Source of the DNA: Halomonas llamarensis
Lineage (GTDB): Bacteria > Pseudomonadota > Gammaproteobacteria > Pseudomonadales > Halomonadaceae
Assembly: GCF_023555005.1 (NCBI RefSeq)
Contig: NZ_JAMJPJ010000005.1
Location: forward strand, 1-64,000
Reading direction: 5' to 3'
DNA: 64,000 nucleotides
In this document: piece after piece, positions 36,388 to 45,614 of the stretch
Numbering within the stretch: the stretch's first letter is position 1
Layout of the letters: the number at the start of each line of letters is the position of its first letter
Notes under the pieces: generated by a model
The model's database searches: none
Told to the model about the DNA's origin: nothing
Seen by the model: only the letters and a program-made list of their open reading frames with translations
Position numbers and translations under genes: made by a program

Positions 36388-37486
36388 ATGCTGGAAACCA
36401 ACCCGATTCATAGCCAAGTCAAGGACCTGTCGGAGCGGACAGAGGTTCTTAGGGGGTATCTTTGACTATGCCGAAAAGAAAGACCGGCTAGAAGAAGTGA
36501 CCCGCGAACTTGAAGACCCTGATGTCTGGAGCGACCCGGATTATGCCCAGAAACTGGGCAAGGAGCGCTCCTCGCTAGAAACCATCGTCGCCACCATCGA
36601 TGAGCTAGAACAGGGGCTGGGCGATAGCGGCGATTTGCTTGAGCTTGCCGAGATGGAGGATGACCAAGGCACAGTGGCAGAGGTCACCAAAGAGCTAAAT
36701 GGTCTACAAGCGACGCTGGAAAAGCTCGAGTTCCGGCGCATGTTCTCCGGTGAGATGGACGAAAATAACGCCTATCTCGATATTCAATCCGGCTCTGGCG
36801 GTACTGAGGCGCAGGACTGGGCCAATATTTTGCTGCGCATGTACCTGCGCTGGGCCGAGCACCACGGCTTTAAGACCGATATTCTCGAAATCTCCGCAGG
36901 GGACGTTGCGGGGATTAAATCGGCGTCGTTACATATCCAAGGCGATTATGCCTTTGGCTGGTTGCGCACCGAAAACGGCGTACACCGTTTGGTGCGCAAA
37001 AGCCCGTTTGATTCCGGCGGACGTCGACATACGTCGTTTGCTTCTGTGTTCCTGTCACCGGAAATCGACGATAGCTTTGAAGTCGAGATTAACCCCTCTG
37101 ATTTGCGCGTTGATACGTATCGCTCCAGCGGCGCAGGTGGCCAGCACGTTAACACCACCGATTCCGCCGTGCGGATTACCCACGAGCCCAGCGGCATTGT
37201 GGTGGCGTGCCAGGGTCAGCGCAGCCAGCACGCCAACCGCGACTTCGCCATGAAGCAATTGAGAGCGAAGCTTTGGGAGCTGGAGATGCAAAAGCGCAAT
37301 GCGGCCAAGCAAGAGGCGGAAGATTCCAAGGCCGATATTGGGTGGGGCAGCCAAATTCGCTCTTACGTACTGGACGACCAGCGCATTAAAGACCTGCGCA
37401 CCAACGTGCAGTCAAGCAACTGCGAAAAAGTGCTCGACGGCGATTTGGACCAATTTATCGTCGCTAGCCTTAAGCAGGGCCTGTAA
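36388..37486 (+). CDS. prfB: Peptide chain release factor 2 (programmed +1 frameshift)
   Basis: RF2 ends translation at UAA and UGA. The gene starts at ATG 36388 and reads 25 codons to an in-frame TGA (36463-36465). The shift signal is the internal Shine-Dalgarno AGGGGG, then TAT CTT TGA C, identical in layout to Escherichia coli. Shifting +1 at CTT-T gives '[13 protein letters not shown]' and 340 more residues, 365 in total, the normal length. The SPF anticodon motif ('[10 protein letters not shown]') and GGQ catalytic motif ('[12 protein letters not shown]') are present. RF2 level controls its own synthesis through this site. Confidence 0.96.
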
Positions 37487-37544
37487 ATAGCGCCTGTCGT
37501 GCTAACGGTTATTTTAAGGGTTTTATCATTAAATAAGGTGCCAC

Positions 37545-39056
37545 ATGGCTAACCAAGACGCCTCTTCTGAGAACGAGAACCACCTGATTGCTGAGCGCCG
37601 TGCCAAGTTAGCGGCGCGGCGTGAACTTGCCGCCGAGCAGGGGAAAAGCGCCTTTCCCAATGATTTTCGCCGCGACAGCTTGACCGTCGAGCTGCAAAAC
37701 ACCTTCGGTGATAAAGAAAAAGCCGAGCTGGAAGCGTTGGATCACCACGCCTCGGTAGCAGGGCGCGTGATGCGTAAACGTGGCCCCTTTATCGTCATTC
37801 AGGATGTGGCTGGCCAGATTCAGCTCTATGTGGATAAAAAAGGCTTGCCCGCCGACGTGCTTGACGATGTCAAAGGCTGGGATATTGGCGATATCGTCGC
37901 CGCCCACGGCCCAGTGCATAAGTCAGGCAAGGGCGATTTGTACGTGATGATGAAAGAGGCGCAGCTGTTGACCAAAAGCCTGCGCCCACTGCCGGATAAA
38001 TTTCACGGCCTGACCGATCAGGAAGCCCGCTACCGCCAACGCTATGTGGACCTGATTATGAACCCGCAGTCGCGCAAGGTCTTCGAGACGCGCGCGGCGG
38101 TGATCAGCGCTATGCGCCGTTTCTTTGAAGCGCGGGGATTCATGGAAGTGGAAACACCGATGCTGCAGCCGATTCCTGGCGGTGCGGCGGCGCGGCCGTT
38201 TATCACCCACCATAATGCGCTGGACATTGATATGTACCTGCGTATTGCCCCAGAGCTTTATCTTAAGCGCCTGGTGGTGGGTGGATTTGAAAAAGTCTTT
38301 GAGATTAACCGCAATTTCCGTAACGAAGGGCTTTCTACCCGGCATAACCCCGAGTTCACCATGGTCGAGTTTTACTGGGCCTACGCGGATTACAACGACC
38401 TTTTGGACCTCACCGAGGCGATGGTGCGCACCACCGCTGAAGAGGTGCTAGGGACGACAACCATTACGTATCAAGGCGCCGATTACGACGTCGGCAAGCC
38501 GTTTGTCCGGTTGACGCTGCGTCAGGCAATTCTGGATCATGGCGACGGGATCACGGGGGCGGATCTTGATAGCCTCGACGCCGCGCGGGCGCTGGCGAAA
38601 AAGCTCGGTATGCAGGTCAAAGAAAGCTGGGGCTTGGGCAAGCTGCAAACGGAAATCTTTGAGGAAGTGGCCGAATCGAAGCTCGATCAGCCGACTTTTA
38701 TCACCGAGTACCCGGCAGAAGTTAGCCCGCTGGCGCGGCGCAACGACGCCAATCCGTTTGTCACCGACCGCTTTGAGTTCTTTGTGGGTGGCCGTGAGAT
38801 CGCCAACGGTTTCTCGGAGCTTAACGACGCTGAAGATCAGGCCGAGCGCTTTCGTGAGCAGGCCGAGGAAAAAGACGCTGGCGATTTGGAAGCCATGTAC
38901 TTCGACGCCGACTACGTGCGGGCGTTGGAATACGGCTTGCCGCCTACTGCGGGCGAAGGGATTGGCATCGACCGCTTGGTGATGCTATTCACTGATAGCC
39001 CCTCCATTCGTGACGTGTTGCTGTTCCCAGCGATGCGCCCGGAATCAAGCGAATAA
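37545..39056 (+). CDS. lysS: Lysyl-tRNA synthetase (class II)
   Basis: The 503-residue enzyme charges tRNA-Lys. The N-terminal OB-fold anticodon domain (about 60-160, '[27 protein letters not shown]') precedes the class II core with motif 1 '[21 protein letters not shown]', motif 2 '[24 protein letters not shown]' and motif 3 '[13 protein letters not shown]'. It follows prfB by 58 bases, as in enterics. Confidence 0.96.
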   Translation: MANQDASSENENHLIAERRAKLAARRELAAEQGKSAFPNDFRRDSLTVELQNTFGDKEKAELEALDHHASVAGRVMRKRGPFIVIQDVAGQIQLYVDKKGLPADVLDDVKGWDIGDIVAAHGPVHKSGKGDLYVMMKEAQLLTKSLRPLPDKFHGLTDQEARYRQRYVDLIMNPQSRKVFETRAAVISAMRRFFEARGFMEVETPMLQPIPGGAAARPFITHHNALDIDMYLRIAPELYLKRLVVGGFEKVFEINRNFRNEGLSTRHNPEFTMVEFYWAYADYNDLLDLTEAMVRTTAEEVLGTTTITYQGADYDVGKPFVRLTLRQAILDHGDGITGADLDSLDAARALAKKLGMQVKESWGLGKLQTEIFEEVAESKLDQPTFITEYPAEVSPLARRNDANPFVTDRFEFFVGGREIANGFSELNDAEDQAERFREQAEEKDAGDLEAMYFDADYVRALEYGLPPTAGEGIGIDRLVMLFTDSPSIRDVLLFPAMRPESSE

Positions 39057-39128
39057 GGCACCGCGAGCGCTGGCAAGTGGGCGCGTAAGCGCCCATAATG
39101 GTTGCGTTTCGACGGCGAGGAGAGACCT

Positions 39129-39515
39129 ATGAAACTGCTAAACCGCTCCGCTCTAAGTGTTAGGCCGACCCAAGCCTTTGTGGATTGGATCAATGCGCTC
39201 GAACCCACCATGGGAGACGACGACCTAACCCTGGACGACGTCGAACGTGAAAGCACGATTTACCTGATTCCTGAGATGGACGCACCCGAAGCGCTGTATG
39301 CCTTCGTGCATGAACGCTATGCCGAAATTCTCGAAACCGAGTTGCGCGCGTGGGAAGAGGACGAGCGTCAGTGGCCCGAGATGTTGGATTGGTCACTTTT
39401 CCAGACGTTTTTGCGCTTCGAGCACAGTTATCTTGCCATCGATTTAGATGACGATACGGCGCTTGAGATCTCGGAAGTGGATGACGCGCTGCTGCTGGAT
39501 AACGACGAAGCCTAG
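39129..39515 (+). CDS. Conserved small acidic protein, function unknown
   Basis: The 128-residue, very acidic protein starts 'MKLLNRSALSVRPTQAFVDW' and contains 'STIYLIPEMDAPEALYAFV' and 'WPEMLDWSLFQTFLRFEHSYLAIDL'. It has no signal peptide or membrane helix and is probably cytoplasmic. I recall similar unnamed proteins in pseudomonads but no function. The start at 39129 has GAGGAGAG upstream. A GTAA-loop hairpin (39078-39095) lies between lysS and this gene. Confidence 0.75.
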   Translation: MKLLNRSALSVRPTQAFVDWINALEPTMGDDDLTLDDVERESTIYLIPEMDAPEALYAFVHERYAEILETELRAWEEDERQWPEMLDWSLFQTFLRFEHSYLAIDLDDDTALEISEVDDALLLDNDEA

Positions 39516-39558
39516 TGGCTGACCGAAATTTTCGACCGACGACACACGCGTATTGATG

Positions 39559-39582
39559 AAACCGGCCCAGGCCGGTTTTTTT
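39559..39582 (+). terminator. Terminator after the small acidic protein gene
   Basis: AAACCGGCC pairs with GGCCGGTTT and is followed by a T run. It sits only 28 bases before the MFS start, so the transporter needs a promoter inside or beyond it, or depends on read-through. Confidence 0.85.
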
Positions 39583-39609
39583 AGCATTGAATTTTGCTGG
39601 AAAACCCGC

Positions 39610-41004
39610 ATGCGACTGTTTGAAACTCGCTCAAATGATGACGGACTGCCTGGCCGTGAGCGTTTGCTCGCCGTGCTGGCACTCATCACCGGTACACTGA
39701 TGGCGGTGGTCGATACCACCATGATTAACTTGGCGTTGCCCACGATTGCCGCCGATTTGGACATCCCCGGCTCGCGAGCGGTGTGGATCACCAACCTCTT
39801 TCAAGTGGTGTGTGCGGCATTTCTGCTGGTCTTTGCTGGGTTGAGTGAGCTGGTGACTCGGCGTCGGCTGTATCTTGTTGGTTTAAGCACGTTCGTACTA
39901 GCGGCTCTCGGGGCGGCGCTTTCGCGCAATCTGGAGACGCTGTTGGTATTTCGCGCCCTGCAGGGGCTCGGTGCAGCGGCAACGCTTTCTATCGGCCCGT
40001 CGATCTACCGCGCGATTTTTCCTTCCCGACTTCTTGGCAGCGCGCTAGGGCTTTCTGCGCTAGTGGTAGCAGGTGGCTACGCGGCGGGACCGACGCTTAG
40101 TGGCGTGATTCTATCCTTTGCCGACTGGCCGTGGTTGTTTGCTCTTAACGTGCCGCTTGGCGTGGTCTCGCTTTGGCTGGCCAAGCGCGCGTTGCCGCGA
40201 GAAATTCCCCGCCAAGGCAGTTTCGACATCCTCGGCGCGCTGTTATCGATGCTGATGTTGGCGAGCTTTTTTTTGGCCATGGACGCCGTGGGCCACGCCG
40301 CACCGTTGTGGCAAAGCGGCGGTTGGTTGGTCATGGCGGTGATGTCTTGCGCGGGCTTTATCCGTCGCCAACGCTGTGCGCCTTACCCTCTGCTTCCGCT
40401 CTCTGTGTTTGCCGAAAAGCGGTTTACCCTAGCGGTGTCGGCCTCGGGAATGGCATTTATTGGTCAAGGGTTAAGCTTTGTGGCGCTGTCGTTTTTCTAC
40501 CAAGAGCAGATGGGCTTCTCGCCGCTTGAGACCGCGTGGCTGTTCACGCCCTGGCCGCTTGCGATCATGGTGGTCGGCCCGTTGGCCGGGCGCTTGGCGG
40601 ATCGTATCAACCCTAGCGTGCTTTCAAGCATGGGGCTTTTACTGCTGATGGTCGGCCTGATATCACTGGGGTTAGTGGATGAGAGCACCGGTGTCGTGGG
40701 CAGCCTTTGGCGAACGGCGCTGTGCGGTATCGGCTTTGGGTTGTTTCAACCGCCCAATAACCGCGAAATGATGGCGAGCTTGCCGCCGGAGCGAAGCGCC
40801 AATGTCTCCGGTGTGATGAGCACGACGCGTACCGTTGGGCAATCGCTTGGGGTGGCGCTAGTGGGCGCGGCGCTAGCATTGGGGTTGCCAGTACAGCTAA
40901 CGCTGTGGCTTGGTGCGCTGACCACGTTGTTATCGCTGGTGGCAAGCCTTGCGCGTGTGCCGCTGGCACGCGAGGCGAACCGTGTCCGTCGGGCATCGCC
41001 GTAG
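39610..41004 (+). CDS. MFS drug-efflux transporter (DHA2-like)
   Basis: The 464-residue protein has about 14 hydrophobic segments. Features of the DHA2 (EmrB/QacA) group include 'AVVDTTMINLALPTIAADL' (motif D1, about 28-46), 'GLSELVTRRRLYLVGLS' (motif A) and 'RALQGLGAAATLSIGPSIYR' (motif B, helix 4). 'LSALVVAGGYAAGPTLSGVIL' is motif C of drug antiporters. The substrate is unknown. The ATG at 39610 follows the terminator of the previous gene. No regulator is adjacent. Confidence 0.85.
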   Translation: MRLFETRSNDDGLPGRERLLAVLALITGTLMAVVDTTMINLALPTIAADLDIPGSRAVWITNLFQVVCAAFLLVFAGLSELVTRRRLYLVGLSTFVLAALGAALSRNLETLLVFRALQGLGAAATLSIGPSIYRAIFPSRLLGSALGLSALVVAGGYAAGPTLSGVILSFADWPWLFALNVPLGVVSLWLAKRALPREIPRQGSFDILGALLSMLMLASFFLAMDAVGHAAPLWQSGGWLVMAVMSCAGFIRRQRCAPYPLLPLSVFAEKRFTLAVSASGMAFIGQGLSFVALSFFYQEQMGFSPLETAWLFTPWPLAIMVVGPLAGRLADRINPSVLSSMGLLLLMVGLISLGLVDESTGVVGSLWRTALCGIGFGLFQPPNNREMMASLPPERSANVSGVMSTTRTVGQSLGVALVGAALALGLPVQLTLWLGALTTLLSLVASLARVPLAREANRVRRASP

Positions 41005-41052
41005 TCTGGCTGAGCGCGTACAATAGGGGGTATTTAGAGCGAGGAGTGAGGC

Positions 41053-41361
41053 ATGACGCTGCAGACCCAAATCGAGCAAAAGCTCGCGGCGCTAGAACCC
41101 GAGGTGGTGCAGGTGGAGAACGAAAGCCATATGCACAACGTGCCGGCTAACTCAGAAACCCATTTCAAGGTCACGCTGGTAAGCGAAGGCTTTGAGGGCT
41201 TAATGCCGGTGAAGCGCCACCAGAAAATCTATGCGCTACTGGCCGATGAGCTTTCCGGCCCGGTTCACGCGCTGGCGCTGCATTTGTATACACCGCAGGA
41301 GTGGCAAGCGCGCGGCGGTGAGCGGCCCGATTCACCCAACTGCCGTGGCGGCGGGAAGTGA
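41053..41361 (+). CDS. bolA: BolA family protein
   Basis: The 102-residue protein has the BolA fold with 'LEVENESHMHNVPANSETHFKV'-type residues ('VENESHMHNVPANSETHFKV'), 'RHQKIYALLADEL' and 'VHALALHLYTPQEW', which include the conserved His ligands for Fe-S sharing with monothiol glutaredoxin. BolA proteins adjust morphology and iron-sulfur status under stress. Its stop overlaps the next gene (GTGA). Confidence 0.9.
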   Translation: MTLQTQIEQKLAALEPEVVQVENESHMHNVPANSETHFKVTLVSEGFEGLMPVKRHQKIYALLADELSGPVHALALHLYTPQEWQARGGERPDSPNCRGGGK

Positions 41362-42149
41362 ACACAGAGGTCGTTCGCCGACAGTATCTGGATGCCATGG
41401 GCATTACCGCCTGGGCATCCCGTTATCGCCTGCCTAATGCACTGGAAACACCCGCCTGCGAGTGGGAAGACGCCACACCGACGCCCGTGTCGCCTAGCCA
41501 GCGGCTACATACGCTGCTGGATGATGCCCAACAGGCGGAACAAGCACGCAAGAACGCTCCTCCAGCGGCGCAGTCGTCACCCGCCTCGGTGAGAGCGTTA
41601 CTTGACGATGCGCCGGTCAAGACGGCATTAGCCGCACCGCCTTCGTCGGCGCCGCTAACAACACCCGTCACTGAAAGCACAGAACCCTCCCGCGAGCCGG
41701 TGACGTTCACGCTGTCGTGCTTTTGTTTATCGGAGCGCTGGTTAAGCCTGCACGTCGGGCAGCTAAGTGCTCAAGAACAGACGTTGCTTGCCAATCTTTA
41801 TCGCGCAGCGGGCGTGTTGCTTTCGCATCCGCTGCAGCAGATGAGGTTTACTTGGCCGCCGATGGCAGGCGGCCCCGCACCTGAAGCGCCGTTGGAAGAA
41901 GCGCGCGACGGGATTCATGCATTTATCAGTGGTGCCGCTGGGCGCAACGAATGGACACTTGAGCGCGTGCTCTGGTGGGGCGATGCTGAGGCTTCCCCGC
42001 TTAGCGAGGTGCTGGATATCGCCGAAGGCAGAAGCCGCACCCTTGAACTCCCTGTGTGGCAAGGGCCATCGCTTGCGCCGCTTTTAGAAAGCGCTGACGC
42101 TAAGCGCGCGCTACTGCCCTCGCTTCTCGCGCTTGGCCAGCAGTGGTAG
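41358..42149 (+). CDS. HolD-like protein (putative DNA polymerase III psi subunit)
   Basis: The 263-residue protein starts at GTG inside the bolA stop. Its N-terminus, 'RRQYLDAMGITAWASRYRLPNA', resembles the start of HolD/psi (L-x-x-L/M-G-I-x-x-W), and it lies directly before rimI, as holD does in Escherichia coli. A Pro/Ala-rich disordered segment (about 48-120) links this to a C-terminal alpha/beta domain ('FTLSCFCLSERWLSLH'). HolD is normally about 137 residues, so this would be a long form. The middle and C-terminus give no clear match. Identification is inference from N-terminal motif and position. Confidence 0.5.
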   Translation: MNTEVVRRQYLDAMGITAWASRYRLPNALETPACEWEDATPTPVSPSQRLHTLLDDAQQAEQARKNAPPAAQSSPASVRALLDDAPVKTALAAPPSSAPLTTPVTESTEPSREPVTFTLSCFCLSERWLSLHVGQLSAQEQTLLANLYRAAGVLLSHPLQQMRFTWPPMAGGPAPEAPLEEARDGIHAFISGAAGRNEWTLERVLWWGDAEASPLSEVLDIAEGRSRTLELPVWQGPSLAPLLESADAKRALLPSLLALGQQW

Positions 42150-42180
42150 CGGCGATGAACCTGTCTCAATGGCCGTCTCA

Positions 42181-42681
42181 ATGAACCCGTCAATCAGAAC
42201 GCTGGGCAGCAACGATGCCGACGCGCTGTTGGTGGTGGAGGCGCAAGCGCAAAGTGGGATGTCGCCCGCCCAGCTCAGAGAGGCGCTAGTGGGTACGGAA
42301 ACGGCCGTGCTGGGGAGCTTTAAGGAAGCATCGCTGGTGGGCTACGCGCTGGTTGCAAAGTTGCCGTTTGATGCTGAACTGCACGCGATTGGCGTTGTGC
42401 CAGGAGCGCGCGGTTGTGGCGTGGGGAGCGCGCTAATGCAGGCGGTACTGGTAGCCGCGCACCAATGGCAATGTGAGCGCTTACTACTAGAAGTGCGAGC
42501 AGGCAATCTAACGGCGGTTGCGCTCTACCAGCGTATGGGCTTTAAGGAAGATGGGCGGCGTAAAGGCTACTATCCGGCTGTTCAAAAGCATCCCCCACGG
42601 CTTCAAAACGGCCGCCCGGCAGCGCTGGGGGCTGCCGGGCGAGAAGATGCGCTGCTGATGTCGCGGGTATTAACGCCTTAG
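42181..42681 (+). CDS. rimI: Ribosomal protein S18 alanine N-acetyltransferase
   Basis: The GNAT-family enzyme acetylates the N-terminal alanine of S18. It has 'AELHAIGVVPGARGCGVGSALMQAVL' with the acetyl-CoA Q/R-x-x-G-x-G/A loop, and 'LLLEVRAGNLTAVALYQRMGFKEDGRRKGYY' typical of RimI. The ATG at 42181 gives a 166-residue protein beginning 'MNPSIRTL'; 42169 is an alternative. It is longer than usual by a C-terminal tail of about 30 residues. Confidence 0.85.
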   Translation: MNPSIRTLGSNDADALLVVEAQAQSGMSPAQLREALVGTETAVLGSFKEASLVGYALVAKLPFDAELHAIGVVPGARGCGVGSALMQAVLVAAHQWQCERLLLEVRAGNLTAVALYQRMGFKEDGRRKGYYPAVQKHPPRLQNGRPAALGAAGREDALLMSRVLTP

Positions 42682-42704
42682 GCGTTTGTGTTTAGGTGAT
42701 AAGG

Positions 42705-42899
42705 CTAAGGCGCGCTACTGGTATCGACGTCGTCAAACTTGCTTAGTAGGCCGTTCAAACGACGCTCCCACTCATCGCGGTCTTCCTTCAAGCGGCTGTT
42801 CTCTTCGCGCAGTTCCTCGTTTTCGAGTTTCATCATCTCTAGCGCTTCGACGGCGGCGGTGATTTTTTGCTCAAGCTGGTTAAACAGTTCCTGACTCAT
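42705..42899 (-). CDS. zapB: Cell division protein ZapB
   Basis: The 64-residue protein, 'MSQELFNQLEQKITAAVEAL' followed by an E/K/R-rich coiled coil, matches ZapB, which stabilises the Z ring with ZapA and links it to the Ter region. AAGGAG lies about eight bases before the ATG. The C-terminal 'NGLLSKFDDVD' resembles the ZapB end. It lies downstream of rsmD on the same strand. Confidence 0.8.
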   Translation of the reverse strand: MSQELFNQLEQKITAAVEALEMMKLENEELREENSRLKEDRDEWERRLNGLLSKFDDVDTSSAP

Positions 42900-42957
42900 T
42901 GATGACTCCTTAAAAGGGGTGACGTAGCGGTTTCGTATGGCTTGAGCGAGCCTAACG

Positions 42958-43584
42958 CTACACGGAATCAGCGGCAAGCGCTGATGTGGCGTTTTGGCGT
43001 TGATAGAGCCGTGCGGTGCTTTCGCCCGCCGTGGTTTCGCGGTAGAGCGCCCAGTTAGCGGGCACGTCCGGGGTAAGTGCCGCTTCGGTCTCGACATAGA
43101 TCATGGCACCCGGCGAGAGCCAGCCGTTTTCCTCAAGTGCTATGCAGCAGGGCGCAGCAAGCCCGTGGTGAAAGGGCGGGTCGAGAAACACGAGATCAAA
43201 CGGCGCATCCGGTTTTACCAGAAACGCTAAGGCATCTTGCGTGCTGACCTCGGCATTTGTCGCTTTTAGCGTTTCCACGTTTGTGCGAATCTGTTCGGCC
43301 ACTCCGCGATCTTGCTCAACAAACTGCACGCTTGCCGCCTCGCGAGAGAGCGCTTCGATGCCGAGCGCGCCGGTACCAGCGAATATATCTAACACGCGCT
43401 GGCCGTAAAGCGCTTGGCCGAGCCAGTTGAAAAGGGTTTCTCGCACGCGATCCGGCGTTGGGCGCAGCCCCTGGCGTTCGAGCACGGGCAGCTGGCGGCG
43501 GCGAAAATCACCGCCAATAATGCGCAGTTTGCCGCTGGCCGAGCGGCGCGACGCGTTTGGGGTGGGCTTACGTTTTCGTTTCAT
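42958..43584 (-). CDS. rsmD: 16S rRNA (guanine-966-N2)-methyltransferase
   Basis: The 208-residue Rossmann methyltransferase acts on 30S G966. It begins 'MKRKRKPTPNASRRSASGKLRIIGGDFRRRQLPV' and has 'RPTPDRVRETLFNWL' (typical of RsmD), the SAM motif 'VLDIFAGTGALGIEALSR' and the catalytic 'FLDPPF' motif. An 84-residue upstream extension is open but lacks similarity. It is divergent from ftsY by 90 bases, the usual arrangement. Confidence 0.93.
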   Translation of the reverse strand: MKRKRKPTPNASRRSASGKLRIIGGDFRRRQLPVLERQGLRPTPDRVRETLFNWLGQALYGQRVLDIFAGTGALGIEALSREAASVQFVEQDRGVAEQIRTNVETLKATNAEVSTQDALAFLVKPDAPFDLVFLDPPFHHGLAAPCCIALEENGWLSPGAMIYVETEAALTPDVPANWALYRETTAGESTARLYQRQNATSALAADSV

Positions 43585-43674
43585 GGCGGTGATTGTAGCG
43601 GCCTGCGTATCCAAAGTCTTGAGGCGCAGTGGTAGGATGGCGCTAATGTTTCCCCGATTGGTTGGATGACACCC

Positions 43675-44949
43675 ATGTTTGGTTTGTTTAAGCGTAAATC
43701 GAAGCAAGACAAAACGCCGCAGGATAATCCCCAGCAAGATCAAGATACAGCACAGCAGGAAGCTCAGCCCGATGAGGAGGTCGGCGGCGCGGCCACGGAA
43801 GAATACAAGCAACAGACTGACCACGCGTCGTCTCAAGCCCAGGAGCAGGAGGCGCCCGATGTCGAGACCCGTGAGCCGGTAGCTGAGCCCCAGCCCGAGC
43901 CAACTTCCACACCAGAACCTGAGCCAGAACCGACGCCTGAGCCCGAGCTTAAGCCCGCGCTGCAGGAAAAGCCGAAAGCGGCCGATAAAGGTAGTGAAAA
44001 GAAAGGCTGGTTCTCCCGCATCAAAGCTGGCCTGGGGAAAACCCGCGCCAATTTAACCGATGGCATTGCGGATCTGTTTTTGGGCAAAAAGCAGATCGAC
44101 GATGAGCTGCTGGAAGATCTGGAAACGCAGCTGCTGATGGCCGATGTGGGCATTGAAGCGACCACCGATATTATTGAGCGGTTGCAAGCACGCGTTTCGC
44201 GTAAAGAGCTCAAAGACCCTGAAGCGCTCTACCATGGCCTGCAAGAAGAGCTTGCGGCGATGCTCGAACCGGTCGCTAAGCCTCTTACGCTTGAAAAAGA
44301 GGGGGATGGCCCCTTCGTGATTCTTGTCGTGGGGGTCAACGGGGTGGGCAAAACCACGACCATCGGCAAGCTTACCCAACGCTTCCAGCGTGAGGGCAAG
44401 AGCGTCATGCTTGCCGCGGGTGATACGTTCCGCGCAGCGGCTGTCGAACAGCTCAACGTGTGGGGGGAGCGCAACAGTGTGCCGGTTATTGCCCAGCATA
44501 CCGGCGCTGATAGTGCGTCGGTCATTTACGATGCCGTGGCCGCTGCGAAATCCCGCGGCGTTGACGTGCTGATCGCCGATACCGCCGGGCGTTTGCATAA
44601 TAAAGGCCACCTGATGGAGGAGCTTAAAAAGGTCCACCGGGTGATGCAGAAACTGGATACCACCGCGCCCCACGAAGTGATGCTGGTCCTTGATGCAGGC
44701 ACCGGGCAGAACGCGATCTCCCAAGCCAGCACCTTTAACGAGGCGGTGCCGGTCAGCGGTATTACCCTGACCAAGCTCGACGGCACGGCCAAAGGCGGCA
44801 TTATTTTTGCGCTGGCCAAGCAGCTGGAAACACCGATTCGCTTTATCGGCGTGGGCGAGAGTTTGGATGATTTGCGCCCGTTCGAGGCGGATGATTTTGT
44901 CGGCGCACTGTTTGATCGCCAGGGCCAGGGCGACGATACGCGCGCATGA
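43675..44949 (+). CDS. ftsY: Signal recognition particle receptor FtsY
   Basis: The 424-residue SRP receptor has a low-complexity acidic N-terminal A domain (about 1-110, Glu/Pro/Gln-rich with repeated 'EPEPEP' segments) for membrane contact, then the NG domain: 'GWFSRIKAGLGKTRANLTDGI', 'VVGVNGVGKTTTIGKL' (about 222), 'DTAGRLHNKGHLM', 'TKLDGTAKGG' and 'GVGESLDDLRPF'. It pairs with Ffh from this window. The stop overlaps the ftsE start (ATGA). Confidence 0.96.
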   Translation: MFGLFKRKSKQDKTPQDNPQQDQDTAQQEAQPDEEVGGAATEEYKQQTDHASSQAQEQEAPDVETREPVAEPQPEPTSTPEPEPEPTPEPELKPALQEKPKAADKGSEKKGWFSRIKAGLGKTRANLTDGIADLFLGKKQIDDELLEDLETQLLMADVGIEATTDIIERLQARVSRKELKDPEALYHGLQEELAAMLEPVAKPLTLEKEGDGPFVILVVGVNGVGKTTTIGKLTQRFQREGKSVMLAAGDTFRAAAVEQLNVWGERNSVPVIAQHTGADSASVIYDAVAAAKSRGVDVLIADTAGRLHNKGHLMEELKKVHRVMQKLDTTAPHEVMLVLDAGTGQNAISQASTFNEAVPVSGITLTKLDGTAKGGIIFALAKQLETPIRFIGVGESLDDLRPFEADDFVGALFDRQGQGDDTRA

Positions 44950-45614
44950 TCGCTTTCGAGCATGTAGGGAAACGCTACGGCGGGCGCTTTGAGGCGCTCG
45001 CCCACCTGAATTTTCGCGTGGCGCGCGGGGAAATGGTGTTTCTGACCGGCCATTCGGGCGCGGGGAAAAGCTCGCTATTACGCTTGGTAATGCGCCTAGA
45101 GCGCCCAACACGCGGGCGGATCGTGGTGGCAGGGCATGACATCGCTACGCTGCATTCAAGTCAGGTGCCGTTTTACCGCCGCCAGATTGGCGTGGTGTTT
45201 CAGGATCACCAGCTGCTGTTTGATCGCTCAATATTTCACAATATCGCCTTGCCGCTGGAAATTCAGGGGATGGAGCCGCGTGAGTCTGCACGCCGTGTAC
45301 GCGCGGCACTCGATAAAGTGGGGCTTTTGCACCGTGAAAAGGCGCTACCCATTGAGCTTTCTGGTGGTGAACAGCAGCGGGTCGGCATTGCGCGCGCGGT
45401 AGTGAATAAGCCCGCGTTACTGCTCGCCGATGAGCCCACCGGTAACCTCGACCCGCAGCTTTCCGCCGATATCATGGCGCTATTTGAAGACTTTAACCGT
45501 ATCGGCACGACGGTAATGGTCGCTAGCCACGATCTGGCGTTAATCGCCCGCCTGCGCCATCGCATTTTGCGCCTGCGTGATGGGCGCCTGGTGGGTGATG
45601 AGGGGGCACGATGA
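44946..45614 (+). CDS. ftsE: Cell division ATP-binding protein FtsE
   Basis: The 222-residue ABC ATPase pairs with FtsX to switch on septal murein hydrolysis. It has Walker A 'GHSGAGKSSLLRLV' (about 37-50), the Q loop 'GVVFQDHQLL', signature 'ELSGGEQQRVGIARA' and Walker B 'LLADEPTGNLD'. It overlaps ftsY at its start and ftsX at its end (ATGA). Confidence 0.95.
   Translation: MIAFEHVGKRYGGRFEALAHLNFRVARGEMVFLTGHSGAGKSSLLRLVMRLERPTRGRIVVAGHDIATLHSSQVPFYRRQIGVVFQDHQLLFDRSIFHNIALPLEIQGMEPRESARRVRAALDKVGLLHREKALPIELSGGEQQRVGIARAVVNKPALLLADEPTGNLDPQLSADIMALFEDFNRIGTTVMVASHDLALIARLRHRILRLRDGRLVGDEGAR

Noticed and set aside
36463..36465. TGA near the start of prfB as a nonsense mutation.
   Set aside because: It sits in the exact RF2 programmed frameshift signal, and the combined product has the normal 365 residues.
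39078..39095. TGGGCGC-GTAA-GCGCCCA hairpin after lysS as a terminator.
   Set aside because: No T run follows, and the next gene starts 34 bases later on the same strand.
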